A stretch of 64,000 nt of DNA from Rhyacophila brunnea (taxonomy: Eukaryota; Arthropoda; Insecta; Trichoptera; Rhyacophilidae). The DNA lies in the NCBI GenBank assembly GCA_022495005.1, contig JAGYXB010001332.1, forward strand, positions 620,001 through 684,000. The letters run 5' to 3'. This document shows positions 10,138-21,175 of this stretch, one piece after another (position 1 is the stretch's first letter; each line of letters begins with the position of its first letter). Below the pieces are notes generated by a model that saw only the letters and a program-made list of their open reading frames with translations, made no database searches and was not told the DNA's origin. The position numbers and the translations under genes were made by a program.

Positions 10138-10731
10138 TCACACATCACGGGAGATGGCATTTTGCAGAAAGAGCTCGCTATCCGAATGGGAATGGCTGGA
10201 GCAACATTCAACTCGATGCGAAATGTCTGGGACTCACGATTGTACTCGGTCAAAACCAAATGCCGCCTATTCGACGCTTGCATTCTGACGGTGCTGCTTT
10301 ACGGTAGCGAATCATGGCACCTTACGAAGGCTCAGAGCAACCGTATACTGAGCTTCGAAAACAGATGTTTGCGACGAATACTGGGTGTGCGGTGGTATGA
10401 CTTTAGGAGCAACGAGGAGATAAGAGAACGTACCAAGCAGCCTCTCATCACGCTGAAAGTGAAGAGGCGACGTTGGACCTGGCTCGGCCACGTGCTGCGG
10501 ATGCCAGAAGAGAACTTTAACCTGGCTTGCCTGTTCTTCAAGCCGACCGGATTCCGGCGTCCTGGAAGGCCGCTAAATACAATCTACAGAGTGTATACGG
10601 CGGAGCTACGGGATGCTGGTTTGATCTGGAACGAAGCAAGAAGACTGGCGAGCGACAGGGATTCTTGGAGGCGCCGCGTGGTGTCCATATGCTCCAGTTA
10701 AGGGGCGGATATGGGCAAAGAAGAAAACTTG
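10138..10731 (+). pseudogene. RTE-like non-LTR retrotransposon, 5'-truncated reverse transcriptase C-terminus
   Basis: The frame read from 10081 to 10701 encodes the end of an endonuclease-reverse transcriptase ORF. From about residue 20 it shows HIT-x-DGIL, the thumb-like ACILTVLLYGSESWHLTK, ENRCLRRILGVRW, WTWLGHVLRMP, GRPLNTIYR and ASDRDSWRRRVV. These are the ordered post-catalytic motifs of RTE-clade ORFs, which normally exceed 900 residues with an N-terminal APE endonuclease. The catalytic palm including the YADD box is absent, so this copy is dead on arrival through 5' truncation. The homologous part starts near 10138; the sequence before that is unrelated. After the TAA at 10701 comes a short 3' UTR with GCGGATATGG and an AAGAAGAA tail, shared with the minus-strand copy at 38095-39055. 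The frame is still open, which suggests a fairly recent insertion. Confidence 0.85.
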
Positions 10732-11085
10732 TAAAATTTCAAATGCTTTTGTAAAATTTCGGGGAACACCTACCCACTTGACTGATAAATATGATTATTG
10801 GGCTGGGATAAATTACTACATCGGATTATAATATATAAAATTATTCTTCATTGGTTCTATAATCCGATGTGCATTTTGGCCGCCTCGTTAAAGAGGTAGG
10901 TATATAAACAGATTAATTATTAAAGTAAACAACACTAGGCCCAAAGGCCCACGCTCTGGATCGAATTAGACGTTAAAAATCAGCATGTGAATTTCACCAG
11001 TTACAGGATTCGAGAGAAACACCTTCAGAAACGAGTACTCTACCACTCATCCATCACAGGGGCCGCCATTAACATATATAGTTAG
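10732..11085. other. No gene; small hairpin
   Basis: An inverted repeat ACATCGGATTATA ... TATAATCCGATGT spans about 10818-10871. Nothing else is recognised. Confidence 0.55.
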
Positions 11086-11939
11086 CAGTGGCGAAGGGTG
11101 GTTTTTTGAAAGAGGTAGGCTGTGGGATTAACCATGCTTGTCAGATATATTTGCGGGAAATAAGACGATAACCCAATATTACTACTGATGAATAGGTACG
11201 CTAAAACGAAGAAATTTCAAAAGCTTAATTGGTTTGTTATAATTAGTTCATAAAAATAAGCAATTAGTTTGAATTACTTATGTATTTTCCTCAACATTTA
11301 TAAACGTAACATACGCTCAAAATATATTACCTATCATCTATGAAAATATCCGTTGTTGTATATATATTATGCTATATATATATTATGTACAGACTTAGGT
11401 AGGTACAATATCAGATATCTAAATTGTCTAATGAGTAAACTAATAAATAAATAAAAATCTCGAGATAAATTATTTAATATTCTTTAACAACAATCAATAC
11501 ATGTTTATGTGATTGAATCCCATAAAAACTATTTTTTAAATTATCTTCTTATTAATTATTTTGAATAAATGTGCTCTCGCGACGTAAGCGCTAACGAAAC
11601 AGCTTGTACATTTGTATGCGGGACGCCAGATATTTCGAAATAATGAGAAAAAAACTTCATATTGAAAAACCCGTCGATTCACGCGAAAATAATCCTATAG
11701 AATATGTGAAGCGAAACGCGGTGTGCTCTATTTTTTTTAACTTTCTAGAGATGCCATAGATAGTGCTTATTTAAATATGGGAAAAGATCGTAAAATTATG
11801 ACAATTATACGATAGCTGTTTTTGGGCATATTGAATATATTATTATTTGTGATTAAGTATATAAAAACGTCAACATAAAAATATTTTTCTTAAGAAGGTA
11901 GGCTTTAAATAATCGCCTAGTATGGAGTCTTCGCCACTG
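11086..11939 (+). mobile_element. Non-autonomous hAT element with perfect 8-bp TSD
   Basis: The element begins CAGTGGCGAAGGG and ends CTTCGCCACTG, and is flanked by identical ATAGTTAG octamers (11078-11085 and 11940-11947). The 854-bp interior is AT-rich and I see no transposase fragment. A second outward CCCTTCGCCACTG end lies at about 12104-12116 and may be the terminus of a related, older element nested around or beside this one. Confidence 0.9.
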
Positions 11940-11947
11940 ATAGTTAG

Positions 11948-12594
11948 GCAGGTACGACTTTGGAGGCCTTTGGATAAAAAGACTAATTAACGAAGCCGTA
12001 GATTTTTTGTAGCGGAAATTCATGGTCCGTAAATACGACTGTCCTAGGACTTTTTTTCAGTAACCTATCAGAGTCTACCTTTCTTCAACAGGCACCCTTC
12101 GCCACTGCTACTAACTATCTCTCCTCTACGTAAATTACATTGAATAAGACGTCCACCAAAAGATTCTTCTCCCATTGTGGATTTTTGCAAATAGTTACGG
12201 TAGCTACTTCAGCAAGTTACAAAAAAAAACTTATTAATGAAGCTATGTTCCGTTCGCTTGAGGAATCAGTGTTATAAAATAGTGTATGGATGCACTTATA
12301 ATATGTAAGTACCTATAGTGTTTTAATTATTGTGAAGAACACAATGCTAGGCGCCATCTGGTCGCAGATCAGATGTCGGTACGCAAGTACCATACGACAA
12401 TACTTTGTCGGTCTAATGTAGTTTTGCGTCGAAGAATAGGTACGAGAAGGTATAACTGCCACAGAAGTAACTTATCAATTTACTCTAATCTGTTTTATTC
12501 CATAAGTCACTAGGTATTATGTACAGTGCGGGATTTTTCAAACAATGATGCTGTTTTTTTATAACACATTTTTTACAATCACTATTATTTATTC
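11948..12594. other. No gene; orphan hAT terminus
   Basis: It holds the orphan CACCCTTCGCCACTG hAT end near 12104 and otherwise unassigned AT-rich DNA. Confidence 0.5.
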
Positions 12595-12800
12595 GACGGC
12601 GTCGGTTACCATGTCAGCCTATAATGTCGACAGTCCCGGGTTCGAATTACGGGTCTGGCAAATTTACATTTTATTTTTCAATGTGTTTGGACTCAGAGTA
12701 TAGACTTAATATGTTGAGCAAGTGGCTAACATCCATTCCATTCCTTTCCTTCCAATCCATTTCCTTCCATTCCTCAAAAATCTGTTAATACAACATCCAT
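12595..12800 (+). repeat. tRNA-derived SINE, family S
   Basis: A degenerate tRNA head carries a B box GGGTTCGAATTACGGGTC. A body follows with TTTTTCAATGTG, ACTCAGAGTATAGAC and GTTGAGCAAGTGGCTAACATCC, then a pyrimidine-rich TTCCATTCC repeat. The same head and body occur on the minus strand at 33590-33800 and partly at 39056-39150 and 50600-50725. Confidence 0.7.
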
Positions 12801-12830
12801 TATATGGAGACCAATAATATGATCTTAATT

Positions 12831-13084
12831 CGCACCGTGAGTGTAAAACCAAGGCATCTGCAAAAGACATATTTTGGATATATTACGGTTTGAAGTCTTC
12901 GTTTTGTTAGGAGAAATAGAGTTTCTAAAAAAACCATAATATTTGGTTTCTATCTACATTCTATTGCATGTTCTTCCAGTAACTTCACTTTTACATTATC
13001 AAGTTCACGACTTTTGCAGTTGTTTTTCATGTAATCTCGAAATTGAAAAATTTGCAGATGTCTTGGTTTTACACTCACGGTGCG
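12831..13084. mobile_element. MITE with about 33-bp terminal inverted repeats
   Basis: Ends match over CGCACCGTGAGTGTAAAACC and on through CAAGRCATCTGCAAA, with one mismatch, in a 254-bp element without coding capacity. I see no clear target duplication, so the superfamily is open. Confidence 0.8.
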
Positions 13085-13293
13085 TATGATCGGACATAGT
13101 GAAAAAAAGGATTTATATTTATTTACATTAATTAAAAATTATCACAAAACAATACATTCACGTAATATCACATGCGTCGTACCTACCATTTTTATATGTC
13201 GGTTAAGTTAGGTTTGGAGAAGTTAGAAACAATGAATCGAAAGCCTGAAAATTTTAGACTGTAGAATGTCCAACATCGTGAAAAATGTAACTA

Positions 13294-13580
13294 CAGCACC
13301 GCGATTTCCTAAGTATCGACTCGTGTGGCACCAGACGACATGACGTAATTGTGACGTCAGCCAATACACGCTCGAGGCATGCCGCCCAGCGCGCAGTGCT
13401 CACCGTAGATATTATTACGATGAAACACCTATATGTGTATGCTGACAATGAATAGCGCCGCTGTCTGAGTAGCGTTATTTTCTCGAGTGCTATTATCACT
13501 CCGGTAGTACGTCACAATGATGTCATATGACGTCATGTCGACCGGGAAGCTTGCACTCGCAAGTTTTAACATAGGGCCGC
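13294..13580 (-). mobile_element. hAT-like MITE carrying CRE motifs, copy B
   Basis: Inverted copy of the element at 2064-2348, sharing CGATTTCCTAA, GTGTGGCACCAGACGACATG and the TGACGTCA palindromes. It ends at the AACATAGGGCC terminus. It has no gene of its own; minus-strand ORFs here are incidental. Confidence 0.75.
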
Positions 13581-14172
13581 TGACTGCTAGTAGAACCTTT
13601 CATTGACGATGAACTATTCATATAATGATATTAGCAAGAAAATCTGACCATACAATGGTACAATATACCCACCTACCACACAGTAAATGAGCCGTACTTA
13701 ATGTCGCTTCGCTGGAAAATCGATTAATTTGACTGAAAATACTATGTAACATTGGAGAAAAATCACTTGTTTTGATAAAACTGTATGGAGCTAGGAAAGT
13801 CATTTATTGAACAACCGCCTTAAATTGAATTTCGAGAAATAACAATCTTTGATAAATTTTTAATCCAACAAATGAGCATAATACATTTTTTTATATCTGA
13901 CTCTGTTATTTATGACGTTGGTGTATTAAGTCGTATGTGGAGCACTTACTTAAATGCTTGTATTAATGCGTGTAGGGGTTTCCTACTTCCAGTAGACAAA
14001 ATTTAATATAATAATAATATGTCTGCCACTATTCATATACTTACTTGGTTTAAACTTTAAACATAACAATTGGCCTGATTAACAAGTGACGTGTATATAC
14101 ATGTCAACTTCATCAGCTGTTATTAATCCAATTCGCAATAATGTAAGAGACTTGAAGATTAAATATTCCTGC
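13581..14172. other. No gene recognised
   Basis: AT-rich spacer. The minus-strand ORF at 13618-13803 shows no motif. Confidence 0.6.
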
Positions 14173-14801
14173 CATGGTCCCCACATCCTGAACCGGGCCC
14201 CAAGGCTAGGATATTTGTCGCCCCCCCCCCCAACCTATCGCCAAGGTTAAAGGCAGTGTGGCGCTCTACAGTAGCGTTTTCCAAATTGCGTTCACGGTCA
14301 AATTAAGTGTGTTTAGTGTATTTTTAATTAATTATTTTTAATGAGTCACGGATACCGAAGAAGATCCTCGAAGGAAACCCAGGGGGGAAAAGGCCAGCGG
14401 GAAAGCCACGCACACGATGGGGTGACAACATTACTAAAGATGCCAACCAGCTGCTAAAAATCATGAACTGGAGAAGACGTGCGGAGGACCGTTCCGGCTG
14501 GGGGACGGCGGTGAAGGAGGCCAGGGCTCGACTTGAGCTGTAGCGCCATCGAAGAAGAAGAGTGTATTTTTAATACTTAGGTACATCTGCTTGAATTATG
14601 GAGTTAATATCACGTAATGACACAATTAAAAATTACACAATCACATATTTTAAAATATAATCAATATTAAAGGAAAATAGCGCCGCGGGCGACTTTTTTA
14701 CTATTAGAGCAAATTTGTGAGTTGTGTGTTTATCTCACTTATTTGGTCGACTCGCTACGCCGGGCTAGAGTCCTCTCAACCCCCCTCTTGTGGGGGCCAT
14801 G
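14173..14801 (+). mobile_element. hAT-like non-autonomous element (CATGGCCCCC ends) interrupted by an RTE insertion
   Basis: Termini CATGGTCCCC ... GGGGGCCATG are flanked by ATTCCTGC and ACTTCTGC (6 of 8 identical). Two uninterrupted family members at 36864-37263 and 40777-41124 are 350-400 bp and carry 7-of-8 identical flanks, which fixes the ends and an 8-bp duplication. The extra length here is the RTE 3' end at 14329-14560. Confidence 0.8.
14329..14560 (+). pseudogene. RTE-like retrotransposon 3' end nested in a hAT-like element, with 14-bp TSD
   Basis: The insert is bracketed by the direct repeat AGTGTATTTTTAAT (14315-14328 and 14561-14574). Its plus-strand frame reads GNPGGKRPAGKPRTRW, then MNWRRRAEDRSGW and AVKEARARLEL before a TAG. 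This is the extreme C-terminus of a non-LTR ORF (GRPRTRW and DRxxW motifs). It closes with a GAAGAAGAAG tail in place of poly(A), as in RTE-clade elements. Only the last 70 or so codons survive, a typical 5'-truncated retrotransposition product. The intact duplication and open frame suggest modest age, and the insertion must post-date the host element. Confidence 0.85.
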
Positions 14802-14809
14802 ACTTCTGC

Positions 14810-14940
14810 CATCGCCAAATGGTAACGTGTCGGGTTTTTAACGTCATCCTGGATCTGGAAAACACGCATGTTGTCTTTCAACGTATGTTTGGACCCAGAC
14901 CATGAATTTAACAGGTTGAGCAAGTGACTAATTCCTATGT
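14810..14940 (+). repeat. Fragment of SINE family S (body only)
   Basis: It contains TTTCAACGTATGTTTGGAC and GGTTGAGCAAGTGACTAA, which align to the body of the SINEs at 12595 and 33590. The tRNA head is badly decayed. Confidence 0.45.
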
Positions 14941-15631
14941 TATCCGTCTTCTTTTTCTGTTGCGACCTTGTAAGAACGTGCCAAAACTTTTCCAGTCTAC
15001 GCCTTATCACTCCAGCTTGTTATTTCTCGAAATTTGAGAATTATCGAATCAACAACAAAGTTTTTGTTAATTCAGCTACTCGCATTTATGTTGGCAGCTA
15101 TTTCGGACCATCTTCACAACAATACTAAAATAACATTATAATATGGGTTCAAATCCGGAAACAGCCGTTAACACAAATAACTCGTTTTATAGTAGGTACT
15201 TAGAATTATTAAAAAAAACTTACATTTAAATGTTATTCAATTAATATTATGTTATATTATACACTAATTTGCAAGCACGCCAATATATAAAATTATGTCG
15301 TCATCTTCAGCTACCTAAGTTTTTTTTTTAAATTGAAGACTTCAATATGTAGGTACATAAATAGTAAACTGGATATAAAAATGCGAAACCAACGATTAGT
15401 CAATCCAATTCTATTTTTATGAGGTATTGGATAAATTATCACCCTTTTTAGTTAGTGAAGTGAAATTCGATGATTTGCATCCTGTAGTTTCGATTCAGTG
15501 ACCATATTGCTTGAGTAAGTCAATAATCGTTGTCAGTTTGTTGCGAAATTATTAGTACTTACTTCACTTACTACAAAAATACTGAAAAATAGTGTATGGA
15601 AAAAGTGGAAAGGGATTGATTACGATTTAAG
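14941..15631. other. No gene recognised
   Basis: AT-rich spacer with short motif-free ORFs. Confidence 0.6.
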
Positions 15632-16310
15632 GGGGGACATGCTCAGCGTACGTCAAAATGGAGCTTTCATGCTATTTTCAAAGCATGATCCTGGACATTC
15701 CTTAAACGTTGTAGATAATCTATTTATATAATTTTTAAGCCTTATTATCCTTTATATTTATTTTAAACATTTGATGACTGCATAAAGTTTTTTTAATACA
15801 TAAAATAGTATTCTTTTAAACCTCTCGCTCTAATGTTTTAGAATATAGTCATATTTCAGTACGTCCATGTGAAGAGGTGTTAAGATTTTTTATATTTATT
15901 AATTTTAAAAGCATTTATAAAACCATTAGTAAAATTTATGTCGACATTATTATAGTGAAATATTTACAATAAAAAATTATATTGATAATCTCTGTGATCC
16001 CAAATTTGACAAGAATAAGGCAATTTATTATTCAAAAAAAGGGCAAGATTTACACATTTAAAGATAATTTTAAAGATAGGTGCTGATTATAAGCTATGTC
16101 TTTGACCATTCAAATGTGATAAACATTCTACGAACAATGTTTGCTTTATAATAATTATTGACCTAAGAATAAGGTAGTATATTTTTTTAAATACGCCATT
16201 TCTATTGGCATCTCCCAGTGGCTAAGCTACAACATACGGCCGTAGCCATATATTGACAAACGATAAATGAAGTAGGGAGTAAGATCATGTTAACGCGCGT
16301 GTTTGAACAT
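15632..16310 (+). mobile_element. TTAA-type MITE, family 1, right end lost
   Basis: The left terminus GGGGGGACATGCTC is preceded by TTAA (15628-15631). The body matches 34565-35219 and 63224-63922 throughout. Similarity ends right after GTTTGAACAT near 16310, about 30 bp before the terminal repeat and right TTAA, so this copy cannot be mobilised. Confidence 0.85.
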
Positions 16311-16568
16311 GAGCCGTGGGCCGTTCAACAAAACAGTAACCGGGCACTGTTTTATTTAACACCACAGATTATTAGATATTATCAATTAATACCAAAAATA
16401 TATTATGTGTGGTATATAAATGAAAAACGTGTCGTATTTTTTATTGAATTGATAGCATTAATATTACTAAAAGCTTATTTTAATGAAAGCTTTTTCGCAA
16501 TAACCTACCAATGGATAATATCATCATGGTAGGTATTATTTATTACTACGAGTACCTCTCAACTCCCC

Positions 16569-18068
16569 GGGAATGGGACGATTTGGCACCGCGAACTGGC
16601 CTCCGCCGATTGGCCTCCGGTAATTGGCCGCCAGTACAATCGGACGCCGGCCCAATTGGACGCCAACCCAATTCGACGCCGACCCAACTGGCCTCCGGGA
16701 GATTGGACGCCGCACAGTTGAATTAAATGCGCAAAGGAATAGACGTACGTTACGATTTGTTGGAGTAAATAAGCAAGTCAGTTTAATATGCTTCTATCTT
16801 CTCAGTAGTTGTACCTTATACATTTTGCGCTTGACACATTTTTAATATAGATTGAGAATAATTATTATGCTTTATGATGTTAATTAAAAGAAAACAATTC
16901 TTCACTCGCTAAAACTTAAAGATGTGCATAAACAATTAATTTATAGTCTATACATGGGTAGTTATTTATATTTACAACAAATATTAAAAATAATGTTAGA
17001 TGTTAGAATGAAAATAACATTATATTTCAGCGTTTTATCGACTTAATATTATAATAAAGCTTAAACATGTATATTATTATGCATAAATGCGTATTTTAAG
17101 ATAGTATGATTGATAAACTACTTAGATACTGGGTGCCGGACGAAATCCCGAAGGCCGAAATCCCGAATGCTGAAATCCCGAATGGCCGAAATCCCGAAAA
17201 ATAAAAAAATACAAACATCAATAATTGCGCAATTTTTGCAAGAGAGACAAAACCCATTTTTGCGGAAAATGGGTTTTTCCGATTGCGCAATTTTTTTCAG
17301 GAGAGACCATTTTGTAGAACGAATGGATTTTGTGTCTCTTGTAAAAATTGCGCAATTCACGATTGCGCAATTATTGGATGTTTGTATTTTACATTTTTTT
17401 ATATTTCCACAAAAAATGGGTTTTTGTGTCTCTTGCAAAAATTGCGCAATTATTGATGTTGGTATTTTTTTATTTTTCGGGATTTCGGCCTTCGGGATTT
17501 CGTCCGGCACCCAGTACCTAAGTAGTTTATCAATCGAACTACTGAAACATTTATACATAATAATATACATGTTTAAGCTTTATTATAATATTTAGTCGAT
17601 AAAACGCTGAAATATAATGTAATTTTCATTCTAACATCTAACATTATTTTTAATATTTGTTGTAAATATAAATAAGTACCCAAGTATAGACAATAAATAA
17701 ATTGATTATGCACATCTTTAAGTTTTATCGAGGGAAGAATTTTTTCTTTTAATAAACATCATAAAGCATAATAATTATTCTCAATCTATATTAAAAATGT
17801 GTCAAGCGCGAAATGTATAAGGTACGACTACTGAGAAGATAGAAGCATATTAAACTAACTTGCTTATTTACTCCAACAAATAGTAACGTACGTCTATTCC
17901 TTTGCGCATTTAATTCAACTGTGCGGCGTCCAATCCTCTCGGAGGCCAATTGGGTCGGCGTCGAATTGGGTCAGCGTCCAATTGGGCCGGCGTCTGATTG
18001 TACCGGCGGCCAATTACCGGAGGCCAATCGGCGGAGGCCAGTTCGCGGTGCCAAATCGTCCTAGACCC
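16569..18068. mobile_element. 1,500-bp Mutator-like foldback element with 9-bp TSD
   Basis: The two halves are inverted copies. The left arm (16569 to about 17260) and right arm (about 17405 to 18068) match over roughly 660-690 bp, leaving a central loop of about 140 bp. The flanking direct repeat CAACTCCCC (16560-16568, 18069-18077) is identical on both sides. Ends read GGG(N4)GGACGATTTGGCACCG. Long TIRs plus a 9-bp duplication fit Mutator-like elements. The outer 150 bp of each arm carries a degenerate array of TTGGACGCC/TTGGCCTCC units, and the inner parts carry CCGAAATCCCGAA units and ATTGCGCAAT palindromes. There is no transposase; the ORFs that appear on both strands around 17110-17595 are mirror images produced by the palindrome. 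Confidence 0.85.
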
Positions 18069-18077
18069 CAACTCCCC

Positions 18078-18362
18078 ATCGGCAGCTTAAGTGGTGAATA
18101 AATAGTCTACTTACGGAGTATTGTTTTATCCCACTGTGTAAAACATCGAGCCTCTTATTATATGGTTCAACTCCCAGCGGGGTTCTCATAATCTTATAAC
18201 AAGAGAAATACTCCGCGATGTGAAGGATTAATTACCATCATTTAGTGGAAGATGGCTCACATGAATTATTATTACATTACACTAAGACACCAGTGATTAC
18301 TAATCGTGATCTATAAATCTATTTTCTGTTGTAATTATTTCTTTGTTATAATATTATTATGG
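18078..18362. other. No gene recognised
   Basis: Unassigned AT-rich spacer between the foldback element and the next hAT. Confidence 0.6.
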
Positions 18363-18370
18363 TTATAAGT

Positions 18371-18931
18371 CCAGTGGCGACTCGTCCATATGCACTGCGG
18401 TATTGCAGCACCCCAAGCAAATTGAGACAAATGTAATATTATAATATTCCTACATAAATTTATGTATATTATATGAAAATATCAATATTATTAAGCGTGT
18501 AATCAGCTCGCCCGCGTATCGACACATCCAATCTCCAATAATAGTATCATACACCGCGGTAGGTATTTGATTTTGCACAGTACCGATTTCAATAGAATAT
18601 TATCGAGTGGGCGACGGAGGGGCGCGGGCAGCGGTGCTCGCAAATGGAAGCCTAATCAGAACTGTCGGTCAGACAGTCCGATTTCAGTAGTTTTCCGTTT
18701 CTGTGTCGCGCGTGAGCACGCGCGCAACAGCGAGGAAAGAAATATAGCTACCTATAATGAATTAATAACATTGTTAAAATTTATTTCTGCGAGCAATTTA
18801 TGCAAAGTTCTTTATTTTAAGTATTTATATTTAATTTTGATGTTAATAGTAAAATATAATCGAATAAACATTTATTTTTATTTTTAATCAACCGCAGCAC
18901 CTCAAATATCTTATCCACGAGCCGCCACTGG
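18371..18931 (+). mobile_element. Non-autonomous hAT element
   Basis: Ends CCAGTGGCGACTCGT and ACGAGCCGCCACTGG form an imperfect inverted repeat. Flanking octamers TTATAAGT and TTATAACT differ at one base. The 561-bp interior includes a GC-rich patch (about 18600-18730) but no recognisable transposase motif. The ORF at 18567-18887 is not assigned. Confidence 0.85.
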
Positions 18932-18939
18932 TTATAACT

Positions 18940-19908
18940 ATCCTAGAGTCTCGTCTTCTATAGCATATTACTCATACAAATGAGGTGCCGTGATGGTTTC
19001 ATAAGATTTTATGTGGCTACATTTTTATGCAAATTAAAAAGATACCTATCGTAGATCGTACAGAGCTTGACATTTTCCATATATTTTATCGTGCACTAAA
19101 AAAGCAGTGGATTGAAAACCACTTGAGTGCACAGGATGATCTGGACTGCCAGGTGTTTGTACGTACTAACAGATCTATTCTTGACAAACTAGTTTTTCAG
19201 TTATTTGTAATGATTGGAAGCACAAAAGGTAAAAGAGAAAGAGGAAAGGCACCTGAATCCGGGGTCATCAAATTTTGAATAAGACATGATCTTCATTGAT
19301 GTCGAATCCAATGACAATTGAAGGGGGATTATAAGCAGACTAGAATATACACATATAGACCTCAATTCTCATAATGAGATAAAAACGGAGAATATCTTAT
19401 TTTCGGAACAGGTTTTTCATTTAACTGATCAACTTATCCGAATTTTTCTTATTTGGTTTAAAACATTCAGATCTAAACTAGAGATAAAACCTCAATAATT
19501 TGAAAAAATCATCGAAAGTTGAAAAAATACTGTACCCTCTCTATACAGAGGTAAAATGGAAATATGTCACTCTAGTAAATGTGAAAACATATTTATTGCA
19601 GTATGTACCTACATATTACCTTTACAGAACATGGGTCGAGAGTGCTGCAATAATTTTGACAGGAGTAAAAAATACTAATGTTTTCACTTTACGTGTGACA
19701 TTGGTACAGGTAAAACATTCTACAGTGGCACCATGGGCACGATTTGTAGTTGTGTCTGTATTGCTAGTTATCGTTGTAACAAAAAATGCTGCCCGTAAAC
19801 ATGCGAATCACCCACGTTGCCATTGTAGAGTGATTTATCTATACTGGTAACAAGCAAATATTTTGATTTCGTGCTAGGTAGGTACCTACTAAAACTGTTC
19901 AATATTAA
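18940..19908. other. Two unrecognised ORFs, otherwise featureless
   Basis: 19027-19278 (+) encodes 83 residues with a balanced, charged composition (for example DIFHIFYRALKKQWIENHL). 19500-19850 (+) encodes 116 residues; a different frame around 19690-19800 is Cys-rich. I can name neither, and neither has clear splice or poly(A) context. They may be decayed element coding sequence. Confidence 0.3.
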
Positions 19909-20299
19909 GGCGATACATCAGTGAATAAATTTCAACTATAGGCGCGACGAAATTTTGGACTCGCTCACTACTCGCTGGCATTCTGAGAGAGGACGTCGAG
20001 CTGGGCACACGTCAATTTGTTTCGTGACGGCGACGGGCGTATTAATTCTTTAGTCGTGTAAAGATGACTAAAAACGTTACCCATTTACTTTAAAAAGAAA
20101 ACATGCCAATGAATATATTATTATTGTTACTAATAGAACAATAAACAGAACATTAAATGGATGCATGTTGGATTTATATGACAAATTATATTATTATATT
20201 ATATTTTGTTTGTGTATGCATCATTTACACCCGCGACCCGCAATCCGCGCATCGCCTAGCGACGATATTTTTATACCATGCCTCAACTGAGGTATAGCC
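19909..20299 (-). mobile_element. TTAA-type MITE, family 2, copy 2
   Basis: Flanked by TTAA on both sides (19905-19908, 20300-20303), with ends GGCGATACATCAG ... CTGAGGTATAGCC. The body is the inverted counterpart of 7208-7573 and 28803-29164. Confidence 0.85.
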
Positions 20300-20303
20300 T
20301 TAA

Positions 20304-21172
20304 CCATAATGCGAATATCTAACTACTTCATTGATTTAACACAAAGTCCCGTAAACACTTGATTTATTTATTTACAAAAAAAAGTGACAAGATGTAGGTA
20401 CTTTCTTTATTTTTTTTTCAAAAGTTCACGTAAAGACAGCGCGAGCTATTTGAACTCAACGATTCCTCAGAACACTCGTAGGGAATAACTGATTTTCTTT
20501 CATTTTAATACCAAAACAGACTATGAGACCCGATGATAGTAATGTATTAGTAGCAGTGAAACAATAACAGATATACACAGGTTTTGAGAAAATCATGTAT
20601 TGTAACCTCACCAAGAATTTATTCCGGAGCTCCAAAACGAGAACCAAGTACCTTGCACATTGGACTATTAGATCACACATAGTAGAAAATTGGTTGGGCC
20701 ATTTATATTCCCATTCCATTCCCTATCTCCTAACCCACCGCCTAATCAATCCCCAGTGTTATTGTCACCAGACAATCAATAAGCAATTACGGGTCATGAT
20801 AGACGGTGTTACAAAGAACATGCAGTTGCATCTCGATAGCGGGCGTGAGCGGGCTTCTAATAGCTTTCCGTCGCTTAAGTGATTGCCTCAATAGATACAG
20901 ACTCATTCAGAATCTATCATCATCATTTATACACCTTCACATATAATCCATAAAACTGTATCACAAAGTGCGTGAATGTACAAACCGGGTGACCCAAAAC
21001 AACAATATCGCGCGAGCGAAAGTTGAAACCAGACCACGGAGCCATCATACATCATAACAAAGGTCAGTATCTGGCATTCTATTCCATCGCCCCCACCCCT
21101 AGATCCGACCTCCTCATCTTCCCTTAAAATAATTACAGTCCACTTAAAAAGCTCAACCAACAGTAATATTAC
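20304..21172. other. No gene recognised
   Basis: Two ORFs overlap on opposite strands (20456-20719 minus, 20595-20882 plus), neither with a known motif. A further minus ORF at 20927-21160 is likewise unassigned. Confidence 0.5.
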
Positions 21173-21175
21173 TTA

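Noticed and set aside
13254..13499. Minus-strand ORF shared with 2147-2359
   Set aside because: The similarity is due to both lying in copies of the CRE-bearing MITE; there is no selection signature in the frame.
17110..17595. 161- and 150-codon ORFs on opposite strands
   Set aside because: They are mirror-image frames generated by the palindromic centre of the foldback element; their similarity to each other is explained by the inverted repeat.
18567..18887. 106-codon ORF in the hAT at 18371-18931
   Set aside because: The GC-rich start could be coding, but there are no transposase motifs and the second half is low-complexity AT-rich sequence.
19690..19800. Cys-rich frame resembling a zinc-binding domain
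   Set aside because: Cysteines occur in one frame only with an in-frame stop, and the spacing fits no zinc-finger class I know.
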